From Hymenobacter citatus (GTDB lineage: Bacteria; Bacteroidota; Bacteroidia; Cytophagales; Hymenobacteraceae): DNA of 64,000 nt. The notes under the pieces were generated by a model, which did no database searches, had not been told where the DNA came from, and worked only from the letters and a program-made list of their open reading frames with translations. The stretch covers positions 97,845 to 161,844 of the forward strand of contig NZ_JACSCY010000012.1 of assembly GCF_014333615.1 (NCBI RefSeq), in the 5' to 3' direction. The first letter of the stretch is position 1. Each line of letters opens with the position of its first letter. Positions 33,031-42,427 of this stretch are shown in pieces. The position numbers were made by a program, and so were the translations under genes.

Positions 33031-33564
33031 TTATTTCAATACTATCTGTTTCGTCCGTAGAAGAGCATAAATGCTTTCGGCATTCCCTGGGTCTACTATC
33101 TGTTTTGTATCGATAAAATGGCCCACGTTAGCTGATGCGAACAAAATCAGCCAAGAGCCAATACGACGGGCGGTTTGAATTGTGGGCCACGCCAATTCGG
33201 TGTGCATAGTATCTGTATCAATTATCAACAGATCATGCGTGAGTTGATAGCTAGCACCTGTGCTTAGAAAGTGGTGAGCCTTATACTGTTTTCGGACACC
33301 ATACCACGTTAAGCATGGTAGAATGGGAACATAAAGCATCAACAGTATATGCAACATGCCTGCACCATTACTCCAAAGTTGTGTGAGTGAAATGCTACCA
33401 TTGAATAAAGAATACCAACTCAACACCCCTACAGCAAGCGGTATAAGCAGAATCCACATTACAGGGTATGCAATGAACGTGACACGCATGCTGATTACGA
33501 AGTATTGCCACAGCGATAAGCAGACATTGGGAATACGAATAGTAGTATCGGCTGAAATAGACAT
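33031..33564 (-). CDS. YcxB-like membrane protein 1
   Basis: This 177-residue protein has two transmembrane helices (about 33-55 and 70-92), then a small cytosolic beta domain. The strands TGASYQLTHDLLIIDTDTMH and TELAWPTIQTARRIGSWLIL, then a late LL..K, follow the YcxB-like pattern: 'y.l.ed.i.......s...W..i......... ...'. The gene next upstream, 10 bp away, encodes a homologue with the same layout. They are AT-richer than nearby genes. No function is known. Confidence 0.65.
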   Translation of the reverse strand: MSISADTTIRIPNVCLSLWQYFVISMRVTFIAYPVMWILLIPLAVGVLSWYSLFNGSISLTQLWSNGAGMLHILLMLYVPILPCLTWYGVRKQYKAHHFLSTGASYQLTHDLLIIDTDTMHTELAWPTIQTARRIGSWLILFASANVGHFIDTKQIVDPGNAESIYALLRTKQIVLK

Positions 33565-33573
33565 AGTGACTTG

Positions 33574-34086
33574 TTACCGTAGTTTTATTCCTTGTTGGCG
33601 GAGCAAATGGAGAAAATCATCGGTAGAGTTGGGTGAGAGTAAGCAGCGTGTATCCAGCAAATGACCCGTAGCGGTAGATGTAATGAGTTGATACCAAGGC
33701 CCACTCAGGTGACGCACAGCGGAGATGGTAGCCCATGTGCTTTCGCTTTGCATTAGAGCGCTGTTTACCAGAATCTTTTCTGAGGTCAACGTGTAGGTGG
33801 TTGAGCTCTGTAGAAGCTGACTTTTTGCGTATTCTTCCCGCGCCCTTTTTTGCGCACGAGAAAACGCAAGTACAACGCTGAATATCAGCACAGCTGCAAG
33901 AAATAAGGCAACAGGTAAAGAAGATTGCGGGTCATCTCTACTAATTGTATTCCACAGCACGAATACATAAATGGCAGGTATGACAAGGAAGTAATACCAC
34001 CACCGCTGCCGCAACAGAACCTTCTTGTTCAATTGTGCAAATTCGTCAGCGGAGAGAAGTACGTTGGAGAAAACAATAGGCTGCAT
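33574..34086 (-). CDS. YcxB-like membrane protein 2
   Basis: This 170-residue protein starts MQPIVFSNVLLSADEFAQLN. Two transmembrane helices follow (WWYYFLVIPAIYVFVLW, and LPVALFLAAVLIFSVVLAF). The beta domain has SSTTYTLTSEKILVNSALMQ, ESTWATISAVRHL and YQLITSTATGHLLDTRCLL, the same order as in the downstream homologue. They overlap in layout and length and probably arose by tandem duplication, with 10 bp between them. The C-terminus LLRQQGIKLR fits the YcxB-like end. Function is unknown. Confidence 0.65.
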   Translation of the reverse strand: MQPIVFSNVLLSADEFAQLNKKVLLRQRWWYYFLVIPAIYVFVLWNTISRDDPQSSLPVALFLAAVLIFSVVLAFSRAQKRAREEYAKSQLLQSSTTYTLTSEKILVNSALMQSESTWATISAVRHLSGPWYQLITSTATGHLLDTRCLLSPNSTDDFLHLLRQQGIKLR

Positions 34087-34140
34087 GCGGCCAAATTAGC
34101 ACGCACACAGCCTACCTACTAGCTTCCAAAAAATAAATTT

Positions 34141-35967
34141 CTAACTCAACTCAAACTGCAACTTCAACAAATTAGCATACAGGCCATTGTCATAATGGGC
34201 CAGCTCCTCGTGGGTGCCTTGCTCCACAATTTGGCCGCCGTCGATGACCAGGATTTTGTCGGCTTTGCGGATGGTGCTGAGGCGGTGAGCGATGATGATG
34301 CTGGTGCGGCCTACCATCAGCTCGTCCATGGCGCTTTGCACCAGTTTCTCGCTTTCAGAATCGAGGGCGGAAGTGGCTTCGTCCAGGATCAGGATGGCGG
34401 GGTTTTTCAGGATGGCGCGGGCAATGGCAATGCGTTGGCGCTGCCCGCCCGAGAGCTTGATGCCCCGCTCGCCTACCAGCGTATCCAGCCCCTCCGGAAA
34501 GGACTCGATGAACAGCCACGCATTGGCCTGCTTGGCCGCCCGAATGATTTCAGCGTCGGTGGCACTGGTGTCGCCGTAGGCAATGTTTTCGCGGATGGTG
34601 CCGCCGAATAGAATGGTTTCCTGGGGCACGATGCCAATGTGGCGGCGTAGCTCCGTAAGGTCGAGCAGTGCGGCGTCGCGACCATCAATGAGAATTTTGC
34701 CACCGCTCAGCTCATAAAACTGCATCAGCAGCTGCACAATGGTGCTTTTGCCAGCGCCCGAAGGACCCACCAGCGCCACTTTCTCGCCGGCTTGAATAGC
34801 AAAGGTGATGTCCTTGAGTACCGCCAGATCGGGGCGGGTAGGGTAGCGGAAGGCCACGTGCTCGTAAGCAATGTCGCCACCAATCTGCAAGGGAGTAGCG
34901 CCGGGGCGGTGGGTAGGCTCGGCGGGCTCGTCCAGAATTTCGAGGATGCGCTCCGAGGAGCCCAGCGTGCTTTGCACCTTGCCATACAGCTCACCCAGTC
35001 CGGCCACCGAAGCGCCGATGAAGATGGTATAGAGCGCAAACTGCGTGAGGTCGCCAATGGTCATCTGGCCCGATTGCACCAGCGTGGCCGCGCGCCACAG
35101 CACCAGCACAATGCCGCCAAACAAGCCCACAATCACAAACGACACAAACCCGCCGCGGTAGAGGTTGCTGCGCAGCGCGGCCTGCACCGTGCGCGTGAGC
35201 GAGCTGGTATAGCGGCCGGTTTCAAACTGCTCGTTGGTGAAGGCTTTCACCGTGTTGATGCCCTGCAAGGTTTCCTCCACAATCACGTTGGTTTTGGCCA
35301 GCTCATCCTGCGTCACTTTGGCCAAGACCCTGATTTTGCGCCCGAATACCATGGCCAGCACCACAATGGGCGGGAAGGTAAGGAGCATAAACATCGACAA
35401 CTTCACCGACACCACCATGATAAACACGATGCCCGCCAGCAGCGTCGTTACCTGCCGAAACAGCTCAGCCAACGTCAGCGAAAACGAGTCTTGAATCACG
35501 CTCACATCAGAGGTGATGCGCGAGGTGATGGCGCCTACCCGGTTGCGTTCAAAGTAGGGAATGGGTAGGGTCACAAACTTCTGGTAAAGCGCCTGCCGGA
35601 TGTCGCGCACCGTGAACTCGCTCACCTGCGTGAAAAACCAGATGCGCCCAAACGAGAACATGCCCTGCAACAGAATCAGGGCCGCAAACCCCAGGGCAAT
35701 CTGGTTGATGGTCACCACGGTGCCATTGGGTAGGGCCACCGGGTGGCCGCTAGCCGTATCGGCTAGCTTGCCGATAATCCAGGGAAATGCCATGGTGGTG
35801 GCGCTGGACAGCGTGAGCAGCACCAAGCCAATGATGAACTTGGTACGGTAGGGCAACGTGAAACGAAAAATGCGCAGCCCCTGCCGGAAGCTCTCCTTAT
35901 TCAGTTTCACCTTCGGCGCATCCGCCGCCGCGTCGTTGCCGCTGGTATTCAATCCACTTCGAGCCAT
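34141..35967 (-). CDS. MsbA-type ABC exporter, fused permease-ATPase
   Basis: This 608-residue half-transporter works as a homodimer to move lipids or drugs outward. Six transmembrane helices span about residues 30-310 (FRFTLPYRTKFIIGLVLLTL onward). The ATPase domain holds Walker A GPSGAGKSTIVQLL, signature LSGGQRQRIAIARA, Walker B AILILDEATSALDSE and the switch His in IIIAHRLSTIRKAD. The start at 35967 (MARSGLN) is preferred over 35988. It stands alone; its substrate cannot be told from context. Confidence 0.94.
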   Translation of the reverse strand: MARSGLNTSGNDAAADAPKVKLNKESFRQGLRIFRFTLPYRTKFIIGLVLLTLSSATTMAFPWIIGKLADTASGHPVALPNGTVVTINQIALGFAALILLQGMFSFGRIWFFTQVSEFTVRDIRQALYQKFVTLPIPYFERNRVGAITSRITSDVSVIQDSFSLTLAELFRQVTTLLAGIVFIMVVSVKLSMFMLLTFPPIVVLAMVFGRKIRVLAKVTQDELAKTNVIVEETLQGINTVKAFTNEQFETGRYTSSLTRTVQAALRSNLYRGGFVSFVIVGLFGGIVLVLWRAATLVQSGQMTIGDLTQFALYTIFIGASVAGLGELYGKVQSTLGSSERILEILDEPAEPTHRPGATPLQIGGDIAYEHVAFRYPTRPDLAVLKDITFAIQAGEKVALVGPSGAGKSTIVQLLMQFYELSGGKILIDGRDAALLDLTELRRHIGIVPQETILFGGTIRENIAYGDTSATDAEIIRAAKQANAWLFIESFPEGLDTLVGERGIKLSGGQRQRIAIARAILKNPAILILDEATSALDSESEKLVQSAMDELMVGRTSIIIAHRLSTIRKADKILVIDGGQIVEQGTHEELAHYDNGLYANLLKLQFELS

Positions 35968-36068
35968 TCTATATGTTAGTAGGGGCACGCTGCACGCGCC
36001 CAGATATACGTGGTAAGTCTATGTCTGTCGGTTACAATATGCAACGAACGGGCGCCTGCAATGCGCCC

Positions 36069-36527
36069 TTACTCCACCTTCAGATTCTTGGAGTTGCCGA
36101 AAGGAACAGGCACGCGCACCAGCACCGCCACCGGCTGGCCCTTGCGGGTAGCAGGCTGCCAGGCCGGCATGAGCGCCAGCACGCGCATGGCTTCGGCGTC
36201 GCAGGCGGGAGAAAGGCTTTGCACGATGGTAGGGTTTTGCAGTTTGCCATCAGCGGCCACGGTGGCCTGCACCACCACGTCGCCTGTCAAGTCGCTGACG
36301 CGCGCCGCCTCCGGATACTTTATCTGTTGCTGAAAAAAGACACTTAGCGCCTCCGGGCCGCCCGGAAACTGCGGGGCCACGTCGGGGCGGTTGGCAGCGG
36401 GCGTGCGCTGGGCCTGCATCCGGCCAGCACGCAGCTCAATGGGCTGTTTGGTCGGTGGGGTAGGGGTTTGGGCCTGCGCCATAACGCCCGCAAGTAACAG
36501 CGAGCAGATGAAGAATAGATGTTGCAT
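36069..36527 (-). CDS. TonB C-terminal domain protein
   Basis: This 152-residue protein starts MQHLFFICSLLLAGVMAQAQ, a signal peptide or anchor. A Pro/Thr-rich linker leads to a TonB-like C-terminal domain at about residues 60-150. FQQQIKYPEAARVSDLTGDV, VVQATVAADGKLQNP and AEAMRVLALMPAWQPATRKG follow the family pattern: 'YP..A...G..G.V.V.F.V..DG.+.... .....D.EA.R+....P.W.P....G'. It has no clear membrane helix beyond the signal, so it may be periplasmic rather than a full energy transducer. It follows the second symporter by 68 bp. Confidence 0.85.
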   Translation of the reverse strand: MQHLFFICSLLLAGVMAQAQTPTPPTKQPIELRAGRMQAQRTPAANRPDVAPQFPGGPEALSVFFQQQIKYPEAARVSDLTGDVVVQATVAADGKLQNPTIVQSLSPACDAEAMRVLALMPAWQPATRKGQPVAVLVRVPVPFGNSKNLKVE

Positions 36528-36594
36528 AGCGGAGGGGTGGCCCAAAGTGTGGCTTCGGGCCAGCGCACAAAGGTACGCTACCCCTCAACAACCG

Positions 36595-38079
36595 CTACGC
36601 CGCAGGGTTCAATTGGCGGGTAGCGGCGGGCCGGGAAATCAGCAGCAGGCCAATAAACGTGAGGATGCCGTTGAGTATCAGGATTTCAAAGCCAAACTCG
36701 TAGCCCCACCACGCTTTGGAATTGGCATTGATAAACCACGTGACGAGCGGCGCCGCGAAGCATACGGGTAGCACCAGCCGGTCGTGCAGGCCGCGGCCAG
36801 TGAAGATGCCAAAGGAGTAGAGTCCCAGCAGCGGCCCGTAGGTATAGCCCGCCGCTTTGAACACGGCCGTAATCACACTCTGGTCGTTGATGGCCCTGAA
36901 AATCAGGATAATCACAATCAACACCAGCGAGAAGCCGAAGTGCGTGAGCTGGCGCAGGCGCTTCTGCTTGCGTTCCTCGTACTGCTTGATATCTAGCATA
37001 TCCACGCAGAAAGAGGTTGTGAGGGCCGTAAGGGCCGAGTCGGCGGAGGCGTAGGTGACGGCAATGATGCCCAGGATGAACACGATGCCGGCAAACAGGG
37101 AGAAATGATTGGTCGCCAGCAGCGGAAACACGTTGTCGCCGATGACCTTACCCGTTTCAGAATTGGTGGGTAGGGCAATGCCCTTGGCGGCGGCAAACTG
37201 GTAGAGCAGCACGCCCAGCGACAGGAAAAACACGTTCACAATCACAATGGCGATGGTGAACCAGAACATGTTTTTCTGGGCGTCTTGCAGGTTGCGGCAG
37301 CTCAGGTTTTTCTGCATCAGGTCTTGGTCGAGGCCAGTCATCACGATGGTGATGAAGGCGCCGGAGGCAAACTGCTTCCAGAAAAACTTGTCGTCTTTGG
37401 GGTCGGAGAAGTAGATCTGCGACATGCTGCTTTCTTTCACCGTCTTCACCAGGCCGGCAAAGCCCAGGTTCAGCTCGTCGGCCATCAGATAAATACTTAC
37501 ACCCACGCACACCAGCATGGCCAGCGTCTGGAAGGTATCGGTCCAAAGAATGGTTTTGAGGCCCCCGCGGAAGGTGTAGAGGTAAATCAGCAGAATGCTA
37601 ACCGATACCGTGACGGCAAATGGCACGCCCAACCCATCAAACACCGCAAACTGCAGCACGCCCGCCACCAGAAACAGCCGGAACGCTGCACCTACTGCCC
37701 TGGAAATCAAGAAGAAGAAAGCGCCCGTTTTGTAGCTCCAGAAGCCAAACCGCTGCTCCAGGTAAGTATAAATCGATACCAGCTGCAAGCGGTAATAGAG
37801 CGGCATTAGCACGGTGCCAATCACCAGATAGCCCACCGTATAGCCCAGTACCACGGCCATGTAGCTCCACGCTTGCCCCTGTACCATGCCCGGAATGGAG
37901 ATGAACGTGACGCCCGATAAGGAAGTACCAATCATGGCAAAGGCCACCATGTACCAGGGGGCGTTGCGGTTGGCAATAAAGAACGATTCGCTGGTGGCCT
38001 TGCGCGACGTGAGGATCGAGATGATGACGAGCACCACGAAGTAGCCCGCAATCAGGCTCAGGATAAGGGTAGGAGACAT
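36595..38079 (-). CDS. Sodium:solute symporter 2
   Basis: This 494-residue SSS transporter has about 13 helices. The first helix has MSPTLILSLIAGYFVVLVII, and SESFFIANRNAPWYMVAFAM and GTSLSGVTFISIPGMVQGQA form the core helix with the Na+-binding break. FRGGLKTILWTDTFQTLAM and MTGLDQDLMQKNLSCRN match the SSS signature regions. Unlike the symporter at 30110, it lacks the long soluble insert. It may be transcribed with the TonB-like gene downstream. The substrate is unknown. Confidence 0.92.
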   Translation of the reverse strand: MSPTLILSLIAGYFVVLVIISILTSRKATSESFFIANRNAPWYMVAFAMIGTSLSGVTFISIPGMVQGQAWSYMAVVLGYTVGYLVIGTVLMPLYYRLQLVSIYTYLEQRFGFWSYKTGAFFFLISRAVGAAFRLFLVAGVLQFAVFDGLGVPFAVTVSVSILLIYLYTFRGGLKTILWTDTFQTLAMLVCVGVSIYLMADELNLGFAGLVKTVKESSMSQIYFSDPKDDKFFWKQFASGAFITIVMTGLDQDLMQKNLSCRNLQDAQKNMFWFTIAIVIVNVFFLSLGVLLYQFAAAKGIALPTNSETGKVIGDNVFPLLATNHFSLFAGIVFILGIIAVTYASADSALTALTTSFCVDMLDIKQYEERKQKRLRQLTHFGFSLVLIVIILIFRAINDQSVITAVFKAAGYTYGPLLGLYSFGIFTGRGLHDRLVLPVCFAAPLVTWFINANSKAWWGYEFGFEILILNGILTFIGLLLISRPAATRQLNPAA

Positions 38080-38086
38080 GAAGCTT

Positions 38087-38198
38087 TTGTGGCTGTTAGC
38101 TGATGGCTAGTAGCTGTTAGCTTACCCGAGAGTAAGCCGAAGCATACTGTAGCAAGAACATCAAAGCTAACAGCTAACAGCCAAAAGCTAACAGCTAC
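38087..38198. repeat. TAGCTGTTAGC repeat cluster
   Basis: Short words of the form AGCTGTTAGCT / AGCTAACAGCT recur five to six times in both orientations. GGCTGTTAGCTGATGGCTAG on the left is complementary to parts of AGCTAACAGCTAACAGCC on the right. It sits between the symporter promoter and the TolC stop and can form alternative hairpins. Confidence 0.65.
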
Positions 38199-39718
38199 TC
38201 ATTTCCCAGCGTGCGTGTGCCGGCGTAGTAATACAGCTCGGCCAGCGACTTTTCGTAGTTGGCACGCATACTTTCCTGCTTGAGGCGCAGCTCAATGAGC
38301 TTGCTTTCACGGGCATTGATCAAGAAGATAGTACTCTCGCCCAACTCAAACTTCTGCAACTCAGCCTGTAACAAAATGCGCTGATTGGCAATGGTTTGCT
38401 CCTGCACGGCTAGCTGCCGCTCGTAGGCTTTGAGGCCATTGTACTTGGCGCTGACCTGGTTGGCAATCATGCGGCGGCTGTTTTGTTGCTCCAGCGTGGC
38501 ATCCTGCACCTTAATGCGGGTTTGCCAGAGCTTGCCGCGCTCCTTACGCAAAAACAGCGGGAAGGCGAAGTCTACGCCTACCTTGTAGTTGTCGCGGCCA
38601 AAATCATAGTAGCCGGGCACCTCGGGACGGTAGAAGTCGCCGCGGCTGAGCAGGTAGCCGCTCACATTCACCGTTGGCTTCAATAGCTCGCGGCGGTAGC
38701 GCTCCTCCACACCCAGCTGCCGGATTTTGGCGTCGAGCTTGAGGAGAGTAGGGTGGCGGTTGGCCGCAAAATCCTGGAGCTGCTCGAAAGCCAAGCTGTC
38801 GACTGGACGCAGGGTAGGCGACTGCGGCACCGCGTAGGCGGGCAGTTCTACGGGCTGTCCGTCTTTGTTCCATAGGTAGTTCGATAAGATCAGGTTGGCA
38901 TTTAGCTGCTCCACCTGTAGCTGCTCGAACTGCACCAGGCGGTCCTGCACCGTAATCTGTGCCTCCACCGAGTCGATGGGAGCTTGGTCGCCTAGTTGGG
39001 CGCGGCGGCTGGTGCCTCGGAAGCGGGTTTGGGCCAGCTCTACCCCTTCCTGAATAAGCAGCATCTGTTGGTAGGTATAGTACCATGTCCAGTACGCCTG
39101 AGCTGCTTCCAGCCAGATGGCGTTGATCTGCTTCACTTGGTCGGCCTCGGCAGCATCTACCAGTATCTTGGCCTGGCGCAACGTGCTGCGGCGGGCGTCA
39201 ATCAACAGGCCCTGCCCCAGCGGCACAGACAGGCCAGCAATAGCCAGGCCATTGAGCGGGGTGCGGTGCTCGGGATTCACGTAGGTGCCCACCATGCGGT
39301 CGTAGCCTACTTTCAGGTCGATGCCACCTGGCCAAATAGGGACTTTCAGCTCGTTTGCCCAGTTGTTGTAGTAGTCGGTGCCACCAAACAGCTTGCGGTC
39401 AAAACCCGAGCCCAGCTTAGGGTCGAAGCCGCCACGAGCCTGCTGTACCTGCGAGCGGGCATCTTCGCTGAGCAGGGCAGCCTGCTTCACCACGGGGTGG
39501 TAGGCAAACACCAGCTCCGCCAAATCCTGCAGCGAGAAAATATGGGCCGTATCCACAGGTGGCCGGTCCCGAGCCAGTTGCTTGGTTTGCACAGGCGCCG
39601 GCTCCAGCCCCGGCGCCTGGGTAGGCAGGCGGGGCGTTTGGGCCAGCACGGCAAGGGTAGGCAGCAGGAAAGCCAGCGGCGTAAGCCAACTAGTCAGCAT
39701 GAAAAAACGCATCCTCAT
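38195..39718 (-). CDS. TolC-family outer membrane efflux protein
   Basis: This 507-residue outer membrane channel forms the exit duct of a type I secretion or efflux system. A signal peptide (MRMRFFMLTSWLTPLAFLLP) is followed by two long alpha-helical repeats with coiled-coil character (LSEDARSQVQQARGGFDPKL, LRQAKILVDAAEADQVKQIN, KAYERQLAVQEQTIANQRIL). It is the last gene of a three-gene unit with the HlyD-like and ABC genes, 3 bp after the former. Length is normal for the family. Confidence 0.9.
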   Translation of the reverse strand: MRMRFFMLTSWLTPLAFLLPTLAVLAQTPRLPTQAPGLEPAPVQTKQLARDRPPVDTAHIFSLQDLAELVFAYHPVVKQAALLSEDARSQVQQARGGFDPKLGSGFDRKLFGGTDYYNNWANELKVPIWPGGIDLKVGYDRMVGTYVNPEHRTPLNGLAIAGLSVPLGQGLLIDARRSTLRQAKILVDAAEADQVKQINAIWLEAAQAYWTWYYTYQQMLLIQEGVELAQTRFRGTSRRAQLGDQAPIDSVEAQITVQDRLVQFEQLQVEQLNANLILSNYLWNKDGQPVELPAYAVPQSPTLRPVDSLAFEQLQDFAANRHPTLLKLDAKIRQLGVEERYRRELLKPTVNVSGYLLSRGDFYRPEVPGYYDFGRDNYKVGVDFAFPLFLRKERGKLWQTRIKVQDATLEQQNSRRMIANQVSAKYNGLKAYERQLAVQEQTIANQRILLQAELQKFELGESTIFLINARESKLIELRLKQESMRANYEKSLAELYYYAGTRTLGNE

Positions 39719-39721
39719 TTC

Positions 39722-41104
39722 CTACTTCTTTTCAGCTTTCACGGGTGAGTCAGGTTGTGGCTCAGCCTGTAAGCTGGGCGGGAAACCGTTGAGCTGCCGC
39801 CAGATTTCGTACCACACAGGCACCGAGTCCAGAATAACCCAACCGTACACACCTGAGCCCAGGCGCAGTTGCGCGGGCCACTTATGGTCGTCGTCGTTGC
39901 GGTGTTCGGGGTGAGGCTCGGGGCGCACCAAGATGCGGTATTTGCCGTTGGTGCTGCTCACCACGTCAATCACCGTCACTACACCGGCAAAAGTACCCAC
40001 AGCCACTGAGGGCCAGCCCGAAAACTGCACCGCCGGCCAGCCATCAAACTGAATCCGCACCTGCCTACCCCGCTGAATCAGGGGCACATCCATGGGGCGC
40101 ACGTACAGCTCGGCGGCCAGCACGGGCGCCTCGGGCTGCAAGGTGGCAATCGACTCGCCTTCTTTGATGGTTTCGCCTATGCCCGCCTTGAGCGTACGCA
40201 CCACGTAGCCGGTTTGCGGGGCCCGCACCACGTACAAACCGCGGCGTACCTCCACGTTGCTGATCTTGTTACGCAACGAGGCTACCTCGCCCTCCGACGA
40301 CGCCCGGCTCGACACAGCCGAGCTGCGGTCTGAGAGCGTCTTGGCCAGGTCCTGCCCGTACTTGGCGCGCAGGTTGCTCAGCTCGATGATGGCATTGGCC
40401 AACGACTGGCGCGAGTTCATCAGCTTGTTACGCTGGGCGGTTACCTTGGCCAGATCCTCCTGTAGCTTCAGGCGGCGCGTTTCGATATCGGTGAGGGAAA
40501 ACAAGCCGTTCTGGTAGCCATTCTCGTAGCGGGCCAGGCGGGCCTTGGCAATGTCGTAGGAGTTGGTAACGGCCACCAGGTCGGCGCTGTCGATGGCCAC
40601 GTAGTTGCGGGCCTGCTCCACCTTGTTGCGGGCCGATTCCAGCTGCACGTTCAGGGTAGTGCGCAGGGCAGCCAGTTGCTGGTCGGTGGCTTCAATCTTG
40701 GCGCCGTAGGCTTCTACGTTATTTCGTTTGGCCGTCAGCTGCTCATTTAGGCGCTCGGGCAGGTTGGGGTCGAAATATTCGTCCTTAATTTCCGAGATGG
40801 TTAGAATCGTGTCGCCCTTGCGCACAAACTCGCCTTCGCGCACAGCCCAGTGCTCAATGCGGCCCGCAATCTGGTTTTGCACCGTTTGGGGGCGGTCCTG
40901 GGGGCGTAGGGTGGTGAGGGTACCCGTGCCCTCAATGGTCTGGCGCCAGGGTAAGAACAAGATAATCAAGAAGATGATGCCCACAGCGAGCATCACGCGG
41001 CCCAATGTGCGGCTACCTTTGGGCTGCAGGAGTTCTTTCTGAGAGCGTTGGGGCTGCTCCTGCCATACCGCCTCGTCTACGTTTTGGTTGGATAGGTTAA
41101 GCAT
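39722..41104 (-). CDS. HlyD-family membrane fusion protein
   Basis: This 460-residue periplasmic adaptor bridges the ABC protein and the TolC-like channel. One N-terminal helix is at about residues 34-52 (LGRVMLAVGIIFLIILFLPW). A lipoyl half-motif follows (IAGRIEHWAVREGEFVRKGD), then a long coiled coil (about 120-290), the second lipoyl half (VRAPQTGYVVRTLKAGIGET) and a beta-barrel domain. Its ATG overlaps the stop of the ABC gene by 8 bases (ATGCTTAA), so translation is probably coupled. It is slightly longer than typical HlyD because of a C-terminal extension (GVYGWVILDSVPVWYEIW). Confidence 0.92.
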   Translation of the reverse strand: MLNLSNQNVDEAVWQEQPQRSQKELLQPKGSRTLGRVMLAVGIIFLIILFLPWRQTIEGTGTLTTLRPQDRPQTVQNQIAGRIEHWAVREGEFVRKGDTILTISEIKDEYFDPNLPERLNEQLTAKRNNVEAYGAKIEATDQQLAALRTTLNVQLESARNKVEQARNYVAIDSADLVAVTNSYDIAKARLARYENGYQNGLFSLTDIETRRLKLQEDLAKVTAQRNKLMNSRQSLANAIIELSNLRAKYGQDLAKTLSDRSSAVSSRASSEGEVASLRNKISNVEVRRGLYVVRAPQTGYVVRTLKAGIGETIKEGESIATLQPEAPVLAAELYVRPMDVPLIQRGRQVRIQFDGWPAVQFSGWPSVAVGTFAGVVTVIDVVSSTNGKYRILVRPEPHPEHRNDDDHKWPAQLRLGSGVYGWVILDSVPVWYEIWRQLNGFPPSLQAEPQPDSPVKAEKK

Positions 41105-42116
41105 GGGTTCCCTCCGTCTTTTTCTCGTCCATGGGTAGGTCGGTCACGGCGGCTAGTTTCTCTACCCCCGTTAGCATGTCAAACACGGTACTCACGCCAG
41201 TCATTAGTTTTTCAATGGAGCCGCTGATCTGCACAATCAGCACCTCGGCGGCCACAAACTGGCCCAGCGTCATCTGCCGCGATACCACAAACAGGGTACC
41301 GGCAATCAGCAAACCAGCCGTAAGCACCGTGCGCAGGGCCACGCCCCAGCCGTAGTAGCTTTTCAGCACCCGGAAGTGGTCGTTGCGGGCGTTCAGGTAG
41401 TCGGCCGTCAGCTCGTCGGTGCGCGTGAGGGCGCGCTGCTGTTCTTCCTTATTGTGCCGAAACTGGGGCAGCTCGCGGGCTACCTGCTCCAGCCAGTCCA
41501 CCGTTTCGTACTTATAGGCCGATTCCTCGATGCTGGTGCGCAAAGCACGGCGGTAATTCATGATGTAAATGAATACCAGCATGATGATGGTGAACAGCCC
41601 AAACGCAATAAAAATGGGGTGGTAAAAAGCCAGCACAATCACCCCAAACAGAATCTGAAAGCCTGCAAACATCAAGTCAATCAGAAACTTGGTGAGGCTT
41701 TTCTGCACCGTCAGAATGTCGAAAAAGCGGTTGACTAGCTCTGGCGGATTTTCACCTTCCAGTGCTTCCGGCTTGATGCGGGGTAGACGGTAGGCAAACT
41801 CAATAGCGGCCTTCGCATACAAGCGTTGCTCGATGGCCTCTACCAGGGTCATCTGCCCAATCAGCAAAATGCCGCCCAGCAGTACGCCCAGTACCACTAC
41901 CCCAATCAGGATATAGGTTGAGCTGAACACAGCCCCCGTCGAAACGAGGTTGAACACCGCCTGGGTGCCCAGGGGTAGGGTAAGGCCAATGAGACCCGTT
42001 AGAATGGCAAAAAACAGAATGTAACGAATCGTGTCGCGTTCTGTGTCGAGCATGCGCGTGAGGCGCTGCCAGGGGGTAGGGGGCGGGAGACTGGTTGAAT
42101 GAGACTTAGAAGCCAT
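41097..42116 (-). CDS. Type I secretion ABC permease lacking the ATPase domain
   Basis: This 339-residue protein contains only the transmembrane domain of a type I exporter. Six helices are seen, from IRYILFFAILTGLIGLTLPL to GLLIAGTLFVVSRQMTLGQF. The protein stops in the linker that normally leads to the nucleotide-binding domain (TGVEKLAAVTDLPMDEKKTE). No Walker A, signature or Walker B motif occurs in any nearby frame. The stop overlaps the HlyD start by 8 bases, so this end is not a sequencing artefact of a longer gene. Either a separate ATPase is used or this is a specialised Bacteroidota form. Confidence 0.82.
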   Translation of the reverse strand: MASKSHSTSLPPPTPWQRLTRMLDTERDTIRYILFFAILTGLIGLTLPLGTQAVFNLVSTGAVFSSTYILIGVVVLGVLLGGILLIGQMTLVEAIEQRLYAKAAIEFAYRLPRIKPEALEGENPPELVNRFFDILTVQKSLTKFLIDLMFAGFQILFGVIVLAFYHPIFIAFGLFTIIMLVFIYIMNYRRALRTSIEESAYKYETVDWLEQVARELPQFRHNKEEQQRALTRTDELTADYLNARNDHFRVLKSYYGWGVALRTVLTAGLLIAGTLFVVSRQMTLGQFVAAEVLIVQISGSIEKLMTGVSTVFDMLTGVEKLAAVTDLPMDEKKTEGTHA

Positions 42117-42427
42117 GGAAAAAATTAAGAAAAGAGCGGGCTACCTGAAAAACACGTAGTCGATGCGGCACCGCTTCCGCATAGTTGGCTGTGCCACAGC
42201 CGGCAATGGGTATTCTGTTACAGTTGCTATCTACCAGCTCCTGTTTTACAGGTACCAGATAGAAGCTTGCTTGCTTACGAACGTCAAATTTACGGCACGT
42301 ATTGGGAAAAGTCATATTAATTTGCATTAAAATGATATTAAAAGCTATGATTAGTTATAAATATTGCATTTCGTGATTGTCTTAGGACGGTAGTTTTAGA
42401 GACTTAACAAGCGCAACAGGAAGCGAC
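42117..42427. other. AT-rich intergenic region upstream of the secretion operon
   Basis: These 311 bases are AT-rich from 42300 to 42380. On the minus strand 42285-42292 reads TAAATTTG, an exact TAnnTTTG element for the operon, without a clear upstream TTG. I see no gene or hairpin. Confidence 0.45.
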
